Assembly (NCBI GenBank): GCA_000320545.1
Contig: ADNK01002247.1
Location: 1-21,589, forward strand
Source: Bigelowiella natans CCMP2755
Lineage: Eukaryota; Cercozoa; Chlorarachniophyceae
DNA: 21,589 nt
Reading direction: 5' to 3'
In this document: in pieces, positions 10,168-20,251 of the stretch
Position numbering within the stretch: position 1 is the stretch's first letter
How the letters are laid out: every line of letters begins with the position of its first letter
Notes under the pieces: generated by a model
Told to the model about the DNA's origin: nothing
The model's input: the letters and a program-made list of their open reading frames with translations, nothing else
Databases searched by the model: none
Made by a program: the position numbers and the translations under genes

Positions 10168-12187
10168 ATGCCAAAAGTCGCCGATTTTCAGCGATTGAGC
10201 GAAGACGAAAAGATGATTGCATATCGAAGGTGCCTTTCAAAACAGTGCGTGGGTTATTAGTTTAACAAATCACCCAACATTCTACTGAACGATACACTTG
10301 CTGCTTTCGTCTTGGCATTGGTTCTTTTGTTTTGGGGAAAAGGTCAATGCTCATGCTAGATTACATAGATCAAAAGAGTCGCCAAGCTAGGGTGGCTGCA
10401 GTGGTACGCTCTGTAACAACGAGGACTTCCAACGCCCCCCTTATGGAAAGGATAAGGACAAATTCGGGGTCCAACACGGTTCAACAGGAGAGGTTATAAA
10501 GATGTTTACGAGAAGGATGATGACATTTTGTGACGATGATGTTGGTGCGGCTAATGGTGATGGTGACGATCCTGACGATGAAGCTTCGGCAACGAATGCT
10601 GAATGATACTGCCTTTCCTTCAACTGCTCTGTTCTCTTTTTGATGTAGCCGTCCATGCATTCCAGCTGTCCATCGTCCCATAACATATTTTTTTAACACA
10701 TCAGTAGTGCTTGCATCCTTTGATCTCACCTCTCCACATACACATCATTTTCTCGCGAAATCATCCTTTGGAAATGCCTTTTCTATACTGCTTTATTCTC
10801 CACCAGTGGGAATCCATCAGCCGCTGCCGATACCGTACCTGATGCTGCCGCCCATCCACCTCCTCCTTCTCCTCCTGTCTTTCCAACACCTGCTGCAGCA
10901 TTCATTGGGTAAGCACGCTGCTTTCTGTGGAAATCTGTCAGTCAACTCACATCCTAATGAGGTAGGATAATGTTTGATGCAATTGGGCATGGTAATAGGT
11001 ATTGCGTGAACTTCCCTGCGGAGAATCACGAGGGTGTCATGGTCCAGGCAAAGGTGGTAGAATATATGTAGGTAGTGACAGATGATGTCCCGACGACTCT
11101 TTTCCTTGACGAATAAGAACCATACAGGCAAATGAACGGAAGAATCTCCGTAGTGGTAGCAGCTCCAGGAGCAAGCGATCGCTTCTTCTCATATGCGTGC
11201 CTTTGTTAGATCACAAGTGTGGAGCCAGACGGGACTCTGAGAATTCGAAGCCATCAGGCGGGCCAAAACAACAAGAAGCTCACAGTGAGGAGGGTAACCC
11301 ACACAACTAACAGTAGCAGCACCAGTTTCAGCGGTAGCGGCGTACGTAGTAGGGGAGGCCGTTATAGATGGACAAAAGCGATAGTACGATGCGGCACTGA
11401 TTGACTTACTGCGTCTATAAATCAGTTCGAAATTCTGGCTCTCACTTACTCTCACTCTCCTCCTCCTCCTCCTCCTCGTCGTCGTTGTACTTGTTTCGTC
11501 ATCACAGGTAGTTGCTGGGTTGCTGAGGCGACTTGACTTTCTTGAGCAAGAAAACCACACTTTAATCCAGCGTGTGAAAACGGACCAGAGAACGATTGCA
11601 TGCCTAGAAGAAAGGGGGGGGGAGCTGAAGGAGAAGGAGGAGGCGAAATTTTCGGTATTGCCTCACTCTTCTTCTTCTTCCTCTTCTTCTGCAGCTTATG
11701 CATCGAGGCACCGTCAACCGCTGAGAAATGATGACAACAACATCATCAGCGATAGCATTAGCAGCACCTCCTCCAGAAGGTTGTTGATTCTTCTCATTTC
11801 GCGATTGGTTATAAATGCCGGGTGCCAACATTGTCATCATCATCATCATTATCATGAGCAAGCAGTATAATTAAAAGCATACTGCAGATAATCATTGCCC
11901 CCTTTTCTCTCCCCCCCCCCCGCCACCCACTATTTACCTAGTAGTCTTCTCACATTTACTGGTTGGCCCTCACCCCTCTTTGATTTCCTTCCATTCTTTC
12001 TATCATTTATTTATCCCCATATATATATTATATATACTTTGCAGGAGAGTAATGTGTCAAAACCAGCACTTAGTTCTACATAGCGGAGCTAAAAGGATGA
12101 GATTGTCGCGAGTGCCGCGAGACTGGCCAAGCAATGAAGGACGATTCATCACCCATTTTATACACCCGGTGGGGGGAGGACAGAACA

Positions 12188-12230
<43 letters not shown>

Positions 12231-12895
12231 ACTCACCCACTAAAAAGTTGTATCATGACGGCTAGGTGACCCCTCTCCTTTTAGCGGTGATGATGATGAT
12301 GATGATGATGGTGACGATGATGATGATGGTGGTGGTGGTGGTGGAGATAAGGACGATGACATGATGACCGACATGTGAAACGATTCATCTTGCTTTCAAT
12401 TCCTCGATTGATTGCCGACTGATGATATGCTGCATGCACCTGCACGATTGGAGGGGGGGGAGGGGGGAGCATGCCACGATTACCACACTACTAGCAACTA
12501 CACCACGGCGAGATCGAAGCCTTACGCATCCTTAAATTATCACCATTTCATATGTAAAGCTGAAGTCAATGTCGTTGTGAAACATTCACCGCTTGTCTAT
12601 AATATACTGCTACTGGCCACGACTCTATGGTAGGGAGAAACTATGGAAAACAGCTTGCGCCTTCGTCTCTGCATCAACTATTCATCTGCTGATGTCGTCA
12701 AGGTGGGAGTTAGTATCACCACGAGCTTAAGCGATGAAAAAGAAGAGGGGGAAGAAGAAAAATGAGGAGGCAATGGTGGCAGTTTTGAGAAGTAGCATTT
12801 TACTCTACTTGAGAATCAAAATGATTCGTTGATTAGAGATAGATGATTATCTGAAATGATGAATCTCGTCGCCTTTGTTGTACAACTCTGCATCG

Positions 12896-12933
<38 letters not shown>

Positions 12934-12935
12934 AA

Positions 12936-12977
<42 letters not shown>

Positions 12978-15393
12978 CATCAAGAAATCGTCATCTTCCC
13001 AAATTTTCTTTAATTTTCTGTTTTTAGTTATATTCTGATTTGCTTCGATATTTGACCATGCGGTTTAGATCAAAACCATATCCGACCGAGAAGATCCGAA
13101 TTATGTACAACCAGGGCATAATAGAGGCCTTTTCGCCAACACCTTGTACGTCGTCCAAAAACTAAAAAAAGAAAGAATTAAAAAAAAAAATTAAAAAAAA
13201 AAAGAAGAGGAGATTTTGTCAAGATCGGTATATGACTCCTGCTGCATTGCTGTTGCTGCCGGTGATGATGGTGGTGGCATTGGTGATGATGGTGGTGGCA
13301 TTGGCTGGAAAGACTGTGGTATACTTGATAATTGCCATTCACGATGTCAGTGATCATGCCGGTGATAGTTGTTAAGGAGGAGTCATCATGATTGCGACGG
13401 TGGTGTTATCTTCATCAGCATTGAAAAGGGAGCGTTTATCCTGCCCTACTCAGGGAAGGTCATACGAGGCAAACGTGATGATGATGATGATGATGATGAT
13501 GATGACGACGACGACGACGAGTAGTTCCCCCCCCCCCTCCCCACACATGAACGTGCTCCTATATACCCTCTGCAGGTGGTGTTGGCCGACGATGATGGCT
13601 GTTGCGACTACGAGATCCCTTTTCCAGGGAATAATACTACTGCATCATTGTAGTCAGTCAAAATACTGGTAATAAATAGAACTAGTGCAGGGTAGTAGAT
13701 TTGTAACGAAATTTTCAAGAGGACCGGGGGGGGGGGGGGGGGGGGCTCGATTCAAACCCAGAATGATTTTTATGTTCGTGACACTCGAAAAGCGCATGAT
13801 CCGACGAGGAGCTATGTTGTGCGGCCTTTGGAATATGGGAATGAGGCGAGGTAGCAAAAGAAAGGGAGGGGAGGGGAGGGGGGGGGATGAAGAAGAAGAA
13901 GAAGAAAAGAAGAAGAGGAAGAAATAGACTAAGTAGTTGAAGATGTAAGTGAGCGAAGACGAGAGAGTGCCTCTCGTTGGATTGCCATCCAAATTGATTT
14001 ATTCGTCTCCTTCCTTCCCCCGCCCACAGGTCTTCTTCTTCTTCTTATTATTATTATTATTTATTATCATTATCATTGTTGTTACCAATGTTATCGTGAC
14101 TACCATCATCAGTATCATCATTACTATTTGTCTTAATGGTTGGTGGTGGATGTGGTGGTTGTTGTTGTTGTTGTTGTTGTTGTTGTCGTCGTCGTCTTTG
14201 AGGTTCATCAACGATTACAGACATCACGGATGCAGACAGCGCCATGCAAATGTCCAGTTGAAGCAGGCCTGGTCTCGCCACACCGGTGCGTGCTTCATTG
14301 GCGTCTTCGCAAAGTTAGACATTGGGATTGGGGAGGAGCTGCTCATGGACTACGGGAAACAGTAAGAAGAGGCGGCTGCCGCTTTGATGATGTTGTGCTT
14401 CCTGCTATTATTAGTGAGGCATTAGAACAATGATGATGATGGTTGATGATGATGATGATGATGATGATGATTATCATTATTATGGCGATTATGGTGTGAC
14501 TAGTGACAATAAAGACTACACGTGCATGTTTTATTCCAGTTATTGGCAACTACAACGACGCAAAAGGCATCTGGGTCTACCTAAGGTAAGTGTGCTAAGA
14601 AGAGGTGTGAGCGCCAGCATCAGCCACGGCATCATCATCTGCTGCAGGACGCAATGGTGTTGTTTTCGTATTCCTAGATGCACAAGGGCACTCCTTCCTC
14701 TGCTTCCACATATGTTAGCGTAGAACTAATCGCCAGCGCATCTCCGAAATTAGCAATCATATGAGAAAAATAAAGAAGACTTAGAGAGCAGCGATCCATA
14801 CCCTTAAACTATCATGTTACTACCACTACTGCTGCTGCTGTCTAATCGGCTAGTACTACATTTATCCTGCGTGCTTGTTGTTGTTGTTGTTGTTGTTGTT
14901 TATCTTCCTCCCTCCCTATGCGAAAAGGCGGTAATCCCCATCCCATCGAAAGACAAAGCTGAGCGGTATCTTGCAAACGAAGAGGAGGGGGGAGACACCA
15001 AATCTAGAATGGTGACGCAGAAGGGAGAAAGAAAGAGTAGCAATGATGAACACATCACTCTTCTTTCCTCTACCCCTTCTTCTTCCCTCTCCCCTCATCG
15101 TCCTCGTCCTCCCCCTCCCCGAGGAGGGATATTGGAGGGGTTTGGGGTAGAAGTCTTTGGAAGCGGCGACCAGGTTGCTAGTCTAAGAATGTTCTCTAAT
15201 AATGTCAAGTCATGACCTCGTTGTGTACCTTCGATCCTACCTGAGTGACGATGATCATTCGTCATCACCAAGATGATCAAGACTGTGTCGTTCATCATCG
15301 AATCAGACGCCATTGTATACCCCAAAACAACAAGAGAAGATCCAAAGGGTAAGAACTTGTTTCATACATGTAGCTGTTGTAGGAGTACCAATG

Positions 15394-15427
<34 letters not shown>

Positions 15428-15768
15428 CTTGTTCTTGTTCTACTAGTGATGTAACCCTTCAAACACGCGCACATTACACAAGCACACCATCACATGCAAA
15501 TGAGGCTGACAAAAGAATGATATAATGATGATGATGATGATGATGATGATGATTACTAATATGGTGGTTGCAGAATGTGGAGAGCGACTTGTGTGCATGT
15601 TTGGAGGAACTAATTATGGCAATTATTACCATTCAGTTGAAGGATTTTACAGGGATCAAAGACGACGTTCACGCTGCAATTCTTCTCAAAGATAAAAGTA
15701 GTTGTTTAGTTTCTTCGCATGCATACTTTCCATTTCTTCTATTACTTATGAGTGCCATCGCATAAGAC

Positions 15769-15821
<53 letters not shown>

Positions 15822-16269
15822 TGTGTGTGTTTTGGAATTGTTCTTATGGATCTCTCGCTTTTCCACTTCTCCTTTTCGGCCTATTATAGAATGGGACATT
15901 ATGAAAGCCATCAACTACTTTCATTCTCAGGTGGTTTTGATTTGATTTATGTGTTAGTCTACATCATGTGTTGCTAATGATCGATGGACATCGGAATTAC
16001 CAAATATTCAGGAATCCACCCCCTGTTTTCAATATGTGTGCTCACGCGTGATCGTCGTTATGATGGAACAACCTCACGCCGCTATCACTTTGCATGATCA
16101 CAGGAAGAATTCTATCTCTATTCTGAGAACGAGGCCAAAAGGGATAAGGCGCTTCTGGAAGATGTCAAGGTGTGTTATTTTGTAGAGAAATAGCAAGTGT
16201 TCCGAACGCTGTGATACGATATTCTTTTCAACTTCTCAGGCCAGATCGATGGAGGGGAGGGTAGAATAA
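10168..16269 (+). CDS. SET-domain protein, about 20 exons
   Basis: Phase-matched exons: 10168-10229, 10343-10492, 10807-10908, 10999-11067, 11218-11293, 11508-11779, 12045-12168, 12495-12553, 12654-12702, 13028-13145, about 13210-13227, 13419-13458, 13576-about 13650, 13762-13850, 14203-14361, 14540-14585, 14928-15011, 15307-15348, 15574-15697, 15890-15930, 16104-16169, 16240-16269 (TAA). N-terminus: MPKVADFQRLSEDEKMIAYR, a Pro/Ala linker, a short module (YCVNFPAENHEGVMVQAKVV), a coiled-coil stretch (LLRRLDFLEQENHTLIQRVK) and a Ser-rich tract. The SET domain spans 13419-14585: IEKGAFILPYSGK, VVLADDDGCCDYEIPFPG, EYGNEARFINDYR, GEELLMDYGKHYW. The last pieces fit SET motifs III and IV (family: RFxNHSCxPN and GEELxxDYG), but the usual NH is ND and there is no post-SET Cys cluster. 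Family role: lysine methylation of histones or other proteins; the substrate is unknown. The tail (NVESDLCACLEELIMAI, KKWDIMKAINYFHSQEEFYL) is helical and unfamiliar. Junctions at 13145/13210 and 13650/13762 are unresolved; the start may lie upstream. Confidence 0.75.
11456..11476. repeat. (TCC)n microsatellite
   Basis: Lies about 30 bases upstream of the acceptor of the coiled-coil exon (11508) of the SET gene and may serve as its pyrimidine tract. Confidence 0.8.
12186..12233. repeat. (CA)n microsatellite
   Basis: CA run in the intron after SET-gene exon 12045-12168. Confidence 0.9.
12288..12344. repeat. (GAT)n(GGT)n microsatellite
   Basis: GAT run passing into GGT in the same SET-gene intron. 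One frame would read poly-Asp/Gly, but joining it breaks the phase with both neighbouring exons, so I treat it as intronic. Confidence 0.8.
12897..12974. repeat. (CA)n followed by (TA)n microsatellite
   Basis: CA at 12897-12931, then TA at 12936-12974, in the intron before SET-gene exon 13028. Confidence 0.9.
13475..13521. repeat. (GAT)n(GAC)n microsatellite
   Basis: Begins 16 bases past the splice donor at 13459. The upstream exon frame would run into it as poly-Asp, but splicing at 13458 gives the better SET-domain sequence. Confidence 0.85.
13726..13745. repeat. 20-base G run
   Basis: An uninterrupted run of 20 G lies 16 bases upstream of SET-gene exon 13762. Such runs are unstable and its length may be misread. 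Confidence 0.85.
13851..13926. repeat. Near-pure purine tract
   Basis: From the donor of exon 13762-13850 onward about 75 bases are almost all A and G (GGGA blocks, a G run, then GAA repeats). It is intronic. Confidence 0.8.
14032..14083. repeat. (TTC)n/(TTA)n microsatellite
   Basis: TTC repeats pass into TTA and then degenerate TCAT repeats, in the intron before SET motif III. Confidence 0.75.
14159..14199. repeat. (TTG)n(TCG)n microsatellite at a splice acceptor
   Basis: Ends three bases before the AG acceptor of exon 14203, which carries FINDYR. The repeat occupies the place of the polypyrimidine tract. Confidence 0.85.
14430..14470. repeat. (GAT)n microsatellite
   Basis: GAT run in the intron between SET-gene exons 14203-14361 and 14540-14585. 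Confidence 0.85.
14875..14901. repeat. (TTG)n microsatellite
   Basis: TTG run about 25 bases upstream of the acceptor of SET-gene exon 14928. Confidence 0.85.
15393..15440. repeat. (TTG)n microsatellite
   Basis: TTG run changing to TTCTTG, in the intron after SET-gene exon 15307-15348. Confidence 0.85.
15524..15553. repeat. (GAT)n microsatellite
   Basis: GAT run 20 bases upstream of SET-gene exon 15574. Confidence 0.85.
15771..15830. repeat. (CT)n(GT)n microsatellite
   Basis: CT run followed directly by a GT run, in the intron between SET-gene exons 15574-15697 and 15890-15930. Confidence 0.9.
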
Positions 16270-16883
16270 GGAGCTAACCACCCGCTTGCATACATTGTCA
16301 TTAATCTACGCAAAGCGCGTGCGGCACACTCCGACCGACTAATGATCATGCTAGTTGCTATATAGAAATAAATTTGGCTAGTTGGCACGGCATCTCTAGA
16401 CATGTAGCAGACACATGATGCTGCTGTGATCGTTTGCTAGCTATGCATAGGCGCTGTAGCAGCGCATTGCTAGATTGGCACATCTAGACGACATGCTGCA
16501 CATCTAAGCGATAGATAGCATCGCTGCGCCGTGCAAGACATGTCGTAGTTGAAGTTAGAATGACTGACACACACATGCATGTACTGTACAGCTCACTTAT
16601 AATGACACAGAAACACGTAGACACGGCCTCTGCGCGCTAGCCACATGCACATGCATGCGTATGTTATATTGTTTGGACATGCATGTTTATTTAACTAAAC
16701 ATGTACCTATCATCACAGGACATTGTTAAAAGACAAATGTTATAATGTCAACTTGAGAATACAGACAAAGAAACAGAAGACTCCGGTTGATTGATAAGGA
16801 TTAAAAAGATGCATCATCAATGTACGGCTGCTGCGCTTTTGATTGTGAATGTTCGCACACGGACGATCACAGTGTCTTGTCCA
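16270..16883. other. Intergenic spacer between convergent SET and GH27 genes
   Basis: The two genes converge here. A possible AATAAA for the SET gene is at 16367-16372, about 100 bases past its stop. On the minus strand AATAAA at 16686-16691 lies about 195 bases past the GH27 stop. The middle is again dense in GCTAGC/CATGCA words. No gene seen. Confidence 0.5.
16367..16372 (+). terminator. Candidate polyadenylation signal of the SET gene
   Basis: AATAAA about 100 bases past the SET-gene stop codon. The position is right, but the call rests on the hexamer alone. Confidence 0.3.
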
Positions 16884-18549
16884 TTACGAAGACGACACCA
16901 CCAAAAACGCAGAATCGTGAGATTTAATCGCCACAGAGAAAGAATCATCAAACCCTCCAAGATCCTGTCTTGCCCATACGTCACGCACCTGGCAGCCCTT
17001 TTCGCATTTAAAGCCAGGGATTGTTGAGAAATCCAACTTCAGTGTTTTAGTGGCAGGATTGCTGTTCATCATCAAAACTGCAATCTTGGTGTTATCTTGA
17101 TTGAGGGGCTTGTAGAGATATGTCCATCCTGGAACCTTAAACGTTTCATCTTCTTCATGCACCGAAGGGAAAACGACGAAGTCGTCTGAGGTTTGGAAAG
17201 GCCCTCCGGAAAACCCGGCATAAGCTTGGTTGATCGCAATGGCTTCCGGGTTCGTGATGACTTCCCAGACCTGGTCCATGATGGTGTCGTTATTCACATC
17301 GTGAGAGAGGGTGAGTGGAGACGAAACAATGCACCATGCGCCAAAGTGAGTGCGAGTCTCTTCTTCGGAAAGGCCTGGGTCCTTGTCACCATGAGGCCCA
17401 TGCTGGCAGCCAACTTCAAGCATATCAGGATATGCCCAACAGCCGGGGGTACTGAGATTCTTGGAGGCCCATTGGTATGTACTGGCGAGGTTATTCAGAA
17501 CAGATGCGTAAGAAGCCACCACATCTCCGGATGTTCGGTAGAAATTGAATGGGCACCAGGTTGCATTTGGGACCGTCCCCCCCCAATGACAATTCTCAAT
17601 CATGATGCTTTTCCCTGCTTCCTTGAATAGCCTTGCCCACACATTGAGGTCGCGTTGGTTGCCACATCCATCAAGCTTCACAGAATCAAATCCGAGCTGA
17701 ACGAGGGCGTCCACATCTCCCACGTAGCAGCTTTCATCTGTCTCTCCCTGATCTTTCCCGTTGCCACAATGGTCTTTGCAAATGCAGTTGTTGAAATACC
17801 AGCCAGCAGTAAGATTCAACTTGTGCGCGTACGTGGTCATTGCAATCATGTCTGGAAATCGCCCAGGATTCACAGCAGGGAAGCCGGCATCGCTATGGTA
17901 GGTATATCCATGCTGAAAATATGCAATTTATATTAAAATATATTCATTCGTCAATTGTGGGGATTTTATTTCCATGCTGCAGAAACATAATATTTATACA
18001 TATTCGTTCATCAATGATTCATCTTCATTTATTAGTGGTAGTTACCTCTGGGGATTTGGCACATATCTGCCAATTATCATCTAATCCAACATCGCAGTAG
18101 CCTATATCACATCTGTAGAAAAATTGAAAAGTGATATCAATCAGTATAAAGAAGAATTTCAAATCATATCGACATACAGGGATGTGTTCTTGCCGTCAAC
18201 TTGCCTCTTACGGGAAACCTAACATGGATTGTAAAATATTACTTATGTAAATGTATGCTATGTTTATGACATATTTTCGGAAGAACAACGTGTACTTCCT
18301 CACCATTCCATCCATTATTTTCATCATGGTTTCCTGGTCGATATTCTCCCCGTAAAGGTTCCATGATCTCCAACCTAATAGCAATAGACACATCGAATTT
18401 TGGTATGTTTGAGGAACTCCAACCAAACCTAAATCTTTCTACTACAGATTACCCATAGGAGGAGTGATTCCCTTGCCATTGTCGATGGACAAAACTATGG
18501 GGAGGGCAAATCCCAATAAAAGCCATGACGCTGATGCTTGGGGGAACAT
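16884..18549 (-). CDS. Alpha-galactosidase, glycoside hydrolase family 27
   Basis: Five exons (minus order): 18549-18453, 18374-18304, 18218-18178, 18112-18046, 17912-16884; all phases agree, giving about 434 residues, normal for GH27. Residues 1-22 (MFPQASASWLLLGFALPIVL) are a signal peptide, so the enzyme is secreted or vacuolar. Next comes the family opening PPMGWRSWNLYG, the substrate loop GLDDNW (about 79-84), AGFPAVNPGRFPDM, and NLTAGWYFNNCICKDHCGN with its Cys pairs. The nucleophile is D173 in SVKLDGCG and the acid/base is D222 in RTSGDV, as in the family. The rest of the barrel (CWAYPDMLEVG, HFGAWCIVSSPLTLSHD, NPEAIAINQAYAG) and a C-terminal beta domain (WTYLYKPLNQDNTKIAVLMM) are intact. 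The reaction is release of terminal alpha-galactose from oligosaccharides, galactomannans or galactolipids; the preferred substrate cannot be read here. An alpha-N-acetylgalactosaminidase is the main alternative within GH27. Confidence 0.95.
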
Positions 18550-18784
18550 GGCGAATGATTGTTATTCCTGCGGACGGATATCCTTTTATTTATTACGACA
18601 ACAATCTATGTATGTCGTAGTATAAAAATCCATTTGATCATTGACAATTAAGACTCAACCGATTTAAGAGTACCCCATCTGATTACGAAGTAAAATGGTG
18701 GCACGAGAGACATTGCGACAACGTTTGTTCCGTCCACGCTGCTAGCTTGCTAGTCAGTCCTCCCTGAAGCCATGCAGTTCGAGC

Positions 18785-18820
18785 ATTGTTTCATTGTTTC
18801 ATTGTTTTGTTTCATTGTTT
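18785..18820. repeat. TTTCATTG tandem repeat
   Basis: Four imperfect copies of a TTTCATTG-type unit in non-coding DNA; related CATTGTTC words follow near 18895-18910. Confidence 0.75.
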
Positions 18821-19205
18821 CGAGCCACTGCTAGACTGCATTTCGCACATTACAAGTGTCTTGTCACACTTTGGAGATGTGGTTTTTCATCATTCTTCAT
18901 TGTTCATTGTTCCATCTTCCATTCATTCATGGCTGTGCAATTGGCTGCATGGCGGAGGGAGGGATCTAGCTGGCTGGGGATGGCGCGTCGCTGTTCTGAT
19001 TGCATTGTCTTCGCTGCGGGGGCCTGCTCCCTGCCAAGCTAGCAAGTCACCCTTCCAAGTGCCGATGTGAAACGAACCCTCAAAGTTTCCTGGAGACCTG
19101 CTAGCCTGGTTGGTTGAGGAGGTTTGGAGGTCACATGCTCATGGACGAGTCAGCGCGTGACTGTGACCCACGGTCGTCCTTTCAAACGCTCCTGTGAAAC
19201 CTCTT

Positions 19206-19236
19206 CATTGATTCATTGATTCATTCATTCATTCAT
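19206..19236. repeat. (ATTC)n/(ATTGATTC)n repeat
   Basis: Tandem ATTC with ATTGATTC variants in the spacer. Confidence 0.8.
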
Positions 19237-19852
19237 GCTAGCATGACCTGTGATCCCTTCAACCGCTCCTTCGTTCGTTCACTTGTTCACTCACTCTTGC
19301 ACCCACCAGTTGGCGTGACCTGCTAGCCTGGCTAGCTAGCTGGCTAGCTGGCGATGTGAGTTCTGGAATTGCTTGGCATTGCACATCATTCGTCCGTTCA
19401 TTCGTTCATTCTTTCAACCACTCTTGTGGAACTGCTTCATTCATCACTCATTGATCAATGATCTGACCATCAGATCACAACGCACACCCCGCCAGCTAGC
19501 CTCGTAGACCCTAGCTAGCTAGACGTGCTGTCGTCTGCTAGCTGTGCAAAAACACAACAGTCTTGATTTTCTGATTTTGACCAACATGCCAAACTTTCGC
19601 AAATCACAACAGCTTCACTCAAGATTGAAAGGAAGCATTGCTGCCTGTCTCGTCGTTCTTGCATTGTGGCCGGCATCGCTAGATCGTGCAAGCCTAGCAG
19701 CGTGCGTTGAACGCGCAATTGACCTGACAGGCAATCCTAGAATGTGAAGTGCCAAACAGGTTACCAGGCTAGCTAGCTAGCAGGCTCTGGCTAGCTAGAG
19801 CTAATAGGTGCATACCGACCTAGACTATTCTAGTAGTGGACACATTGCTAGA

Positions 19853-19892
19853 CATGCACTAGATGCACGCATGCTAGCTAGCTAGCACACTG
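19853..19892 (+). repeat. Dispersed repeat, copy B
   Basis: Diverged relative of 6827-6864 (shared GCACTAGATG and GCTAGCACACTG blocks), same orientation. Confidence 0.45.
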
Positions 19893-19916
19893 TGCCAGCC
19901 ACTACTAGACTAGAGC

Positions 19917-20251
19917 ATGCTAGTACGCAGCAACCGCGCGGATAGATCGTTGATTTTTGTCCCACAATCAAGTTTTTGGGACGGCAGTGAGGCACAGGTA
20001 AGCTTTCCACATTATGCATGGTTAGATGCATGTGAGATCAATACAAACATGCGAGATAATGAATTTAATGAAGAGAAAGATGGTCAGGACTCCATCATCG
20101 TACACTTTTTCAGCGACGTTGCTGCGACGTCAAGAGAGCCTCATTAACGACTTTATGCAACGTGCATCATCACACAGGACGATGTGGAGGTCACGTACCC
20201 AAGAAGATTATTATTTATTATGTTAGCAGGAATATTAGGCTATCTGTGTAA
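19917..20251 (+). other. Weak exon-like pair, unknown
   Basis: A frame reading RSLIFVPQSSFWDGSEAQ ends at 19997 on a good donor (CAG/GTAAGC). A good acceptor (TTTTTCAG) at 20113 opens a phase-matched frame of 45 codons ending in TAA at 20249-20251. The first part has no clear upstream start and neither part resembles a family I know. It may be the last exons of a small gene or a remnant. Confidence 0.2.

Noticed and set aside
10441-10729. Minus-strand frames reading MDGYIKKRTEQLKERQ and Ser-rich sequence
   Set aside because: They fall within the plus-strand intron 10493-10806 of the SET gene and its flanks, have no supporting neighbours, and match no family; kept only as a weak alternative.
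12288-12344. Acidic poly-Asp/Gly exon in the SET gene
   Set aside because: Inclusion breaks phase with the exons on both sides (12168 and 12495), which join directly in phase 0.
13745-13761. GATTCAAACCC as a tRNA T-loop
   Set aside because: No flanking stems, no D-arm or acceptor pairing; it is the acceptor region of a SET-gene exon.
223-15830. Regularly spaced repeats as a CRISPR array
   Set aside because: They are microsatellites and palindromic words without constant repeats and unique spacers, in a spliced eukaryotic context.
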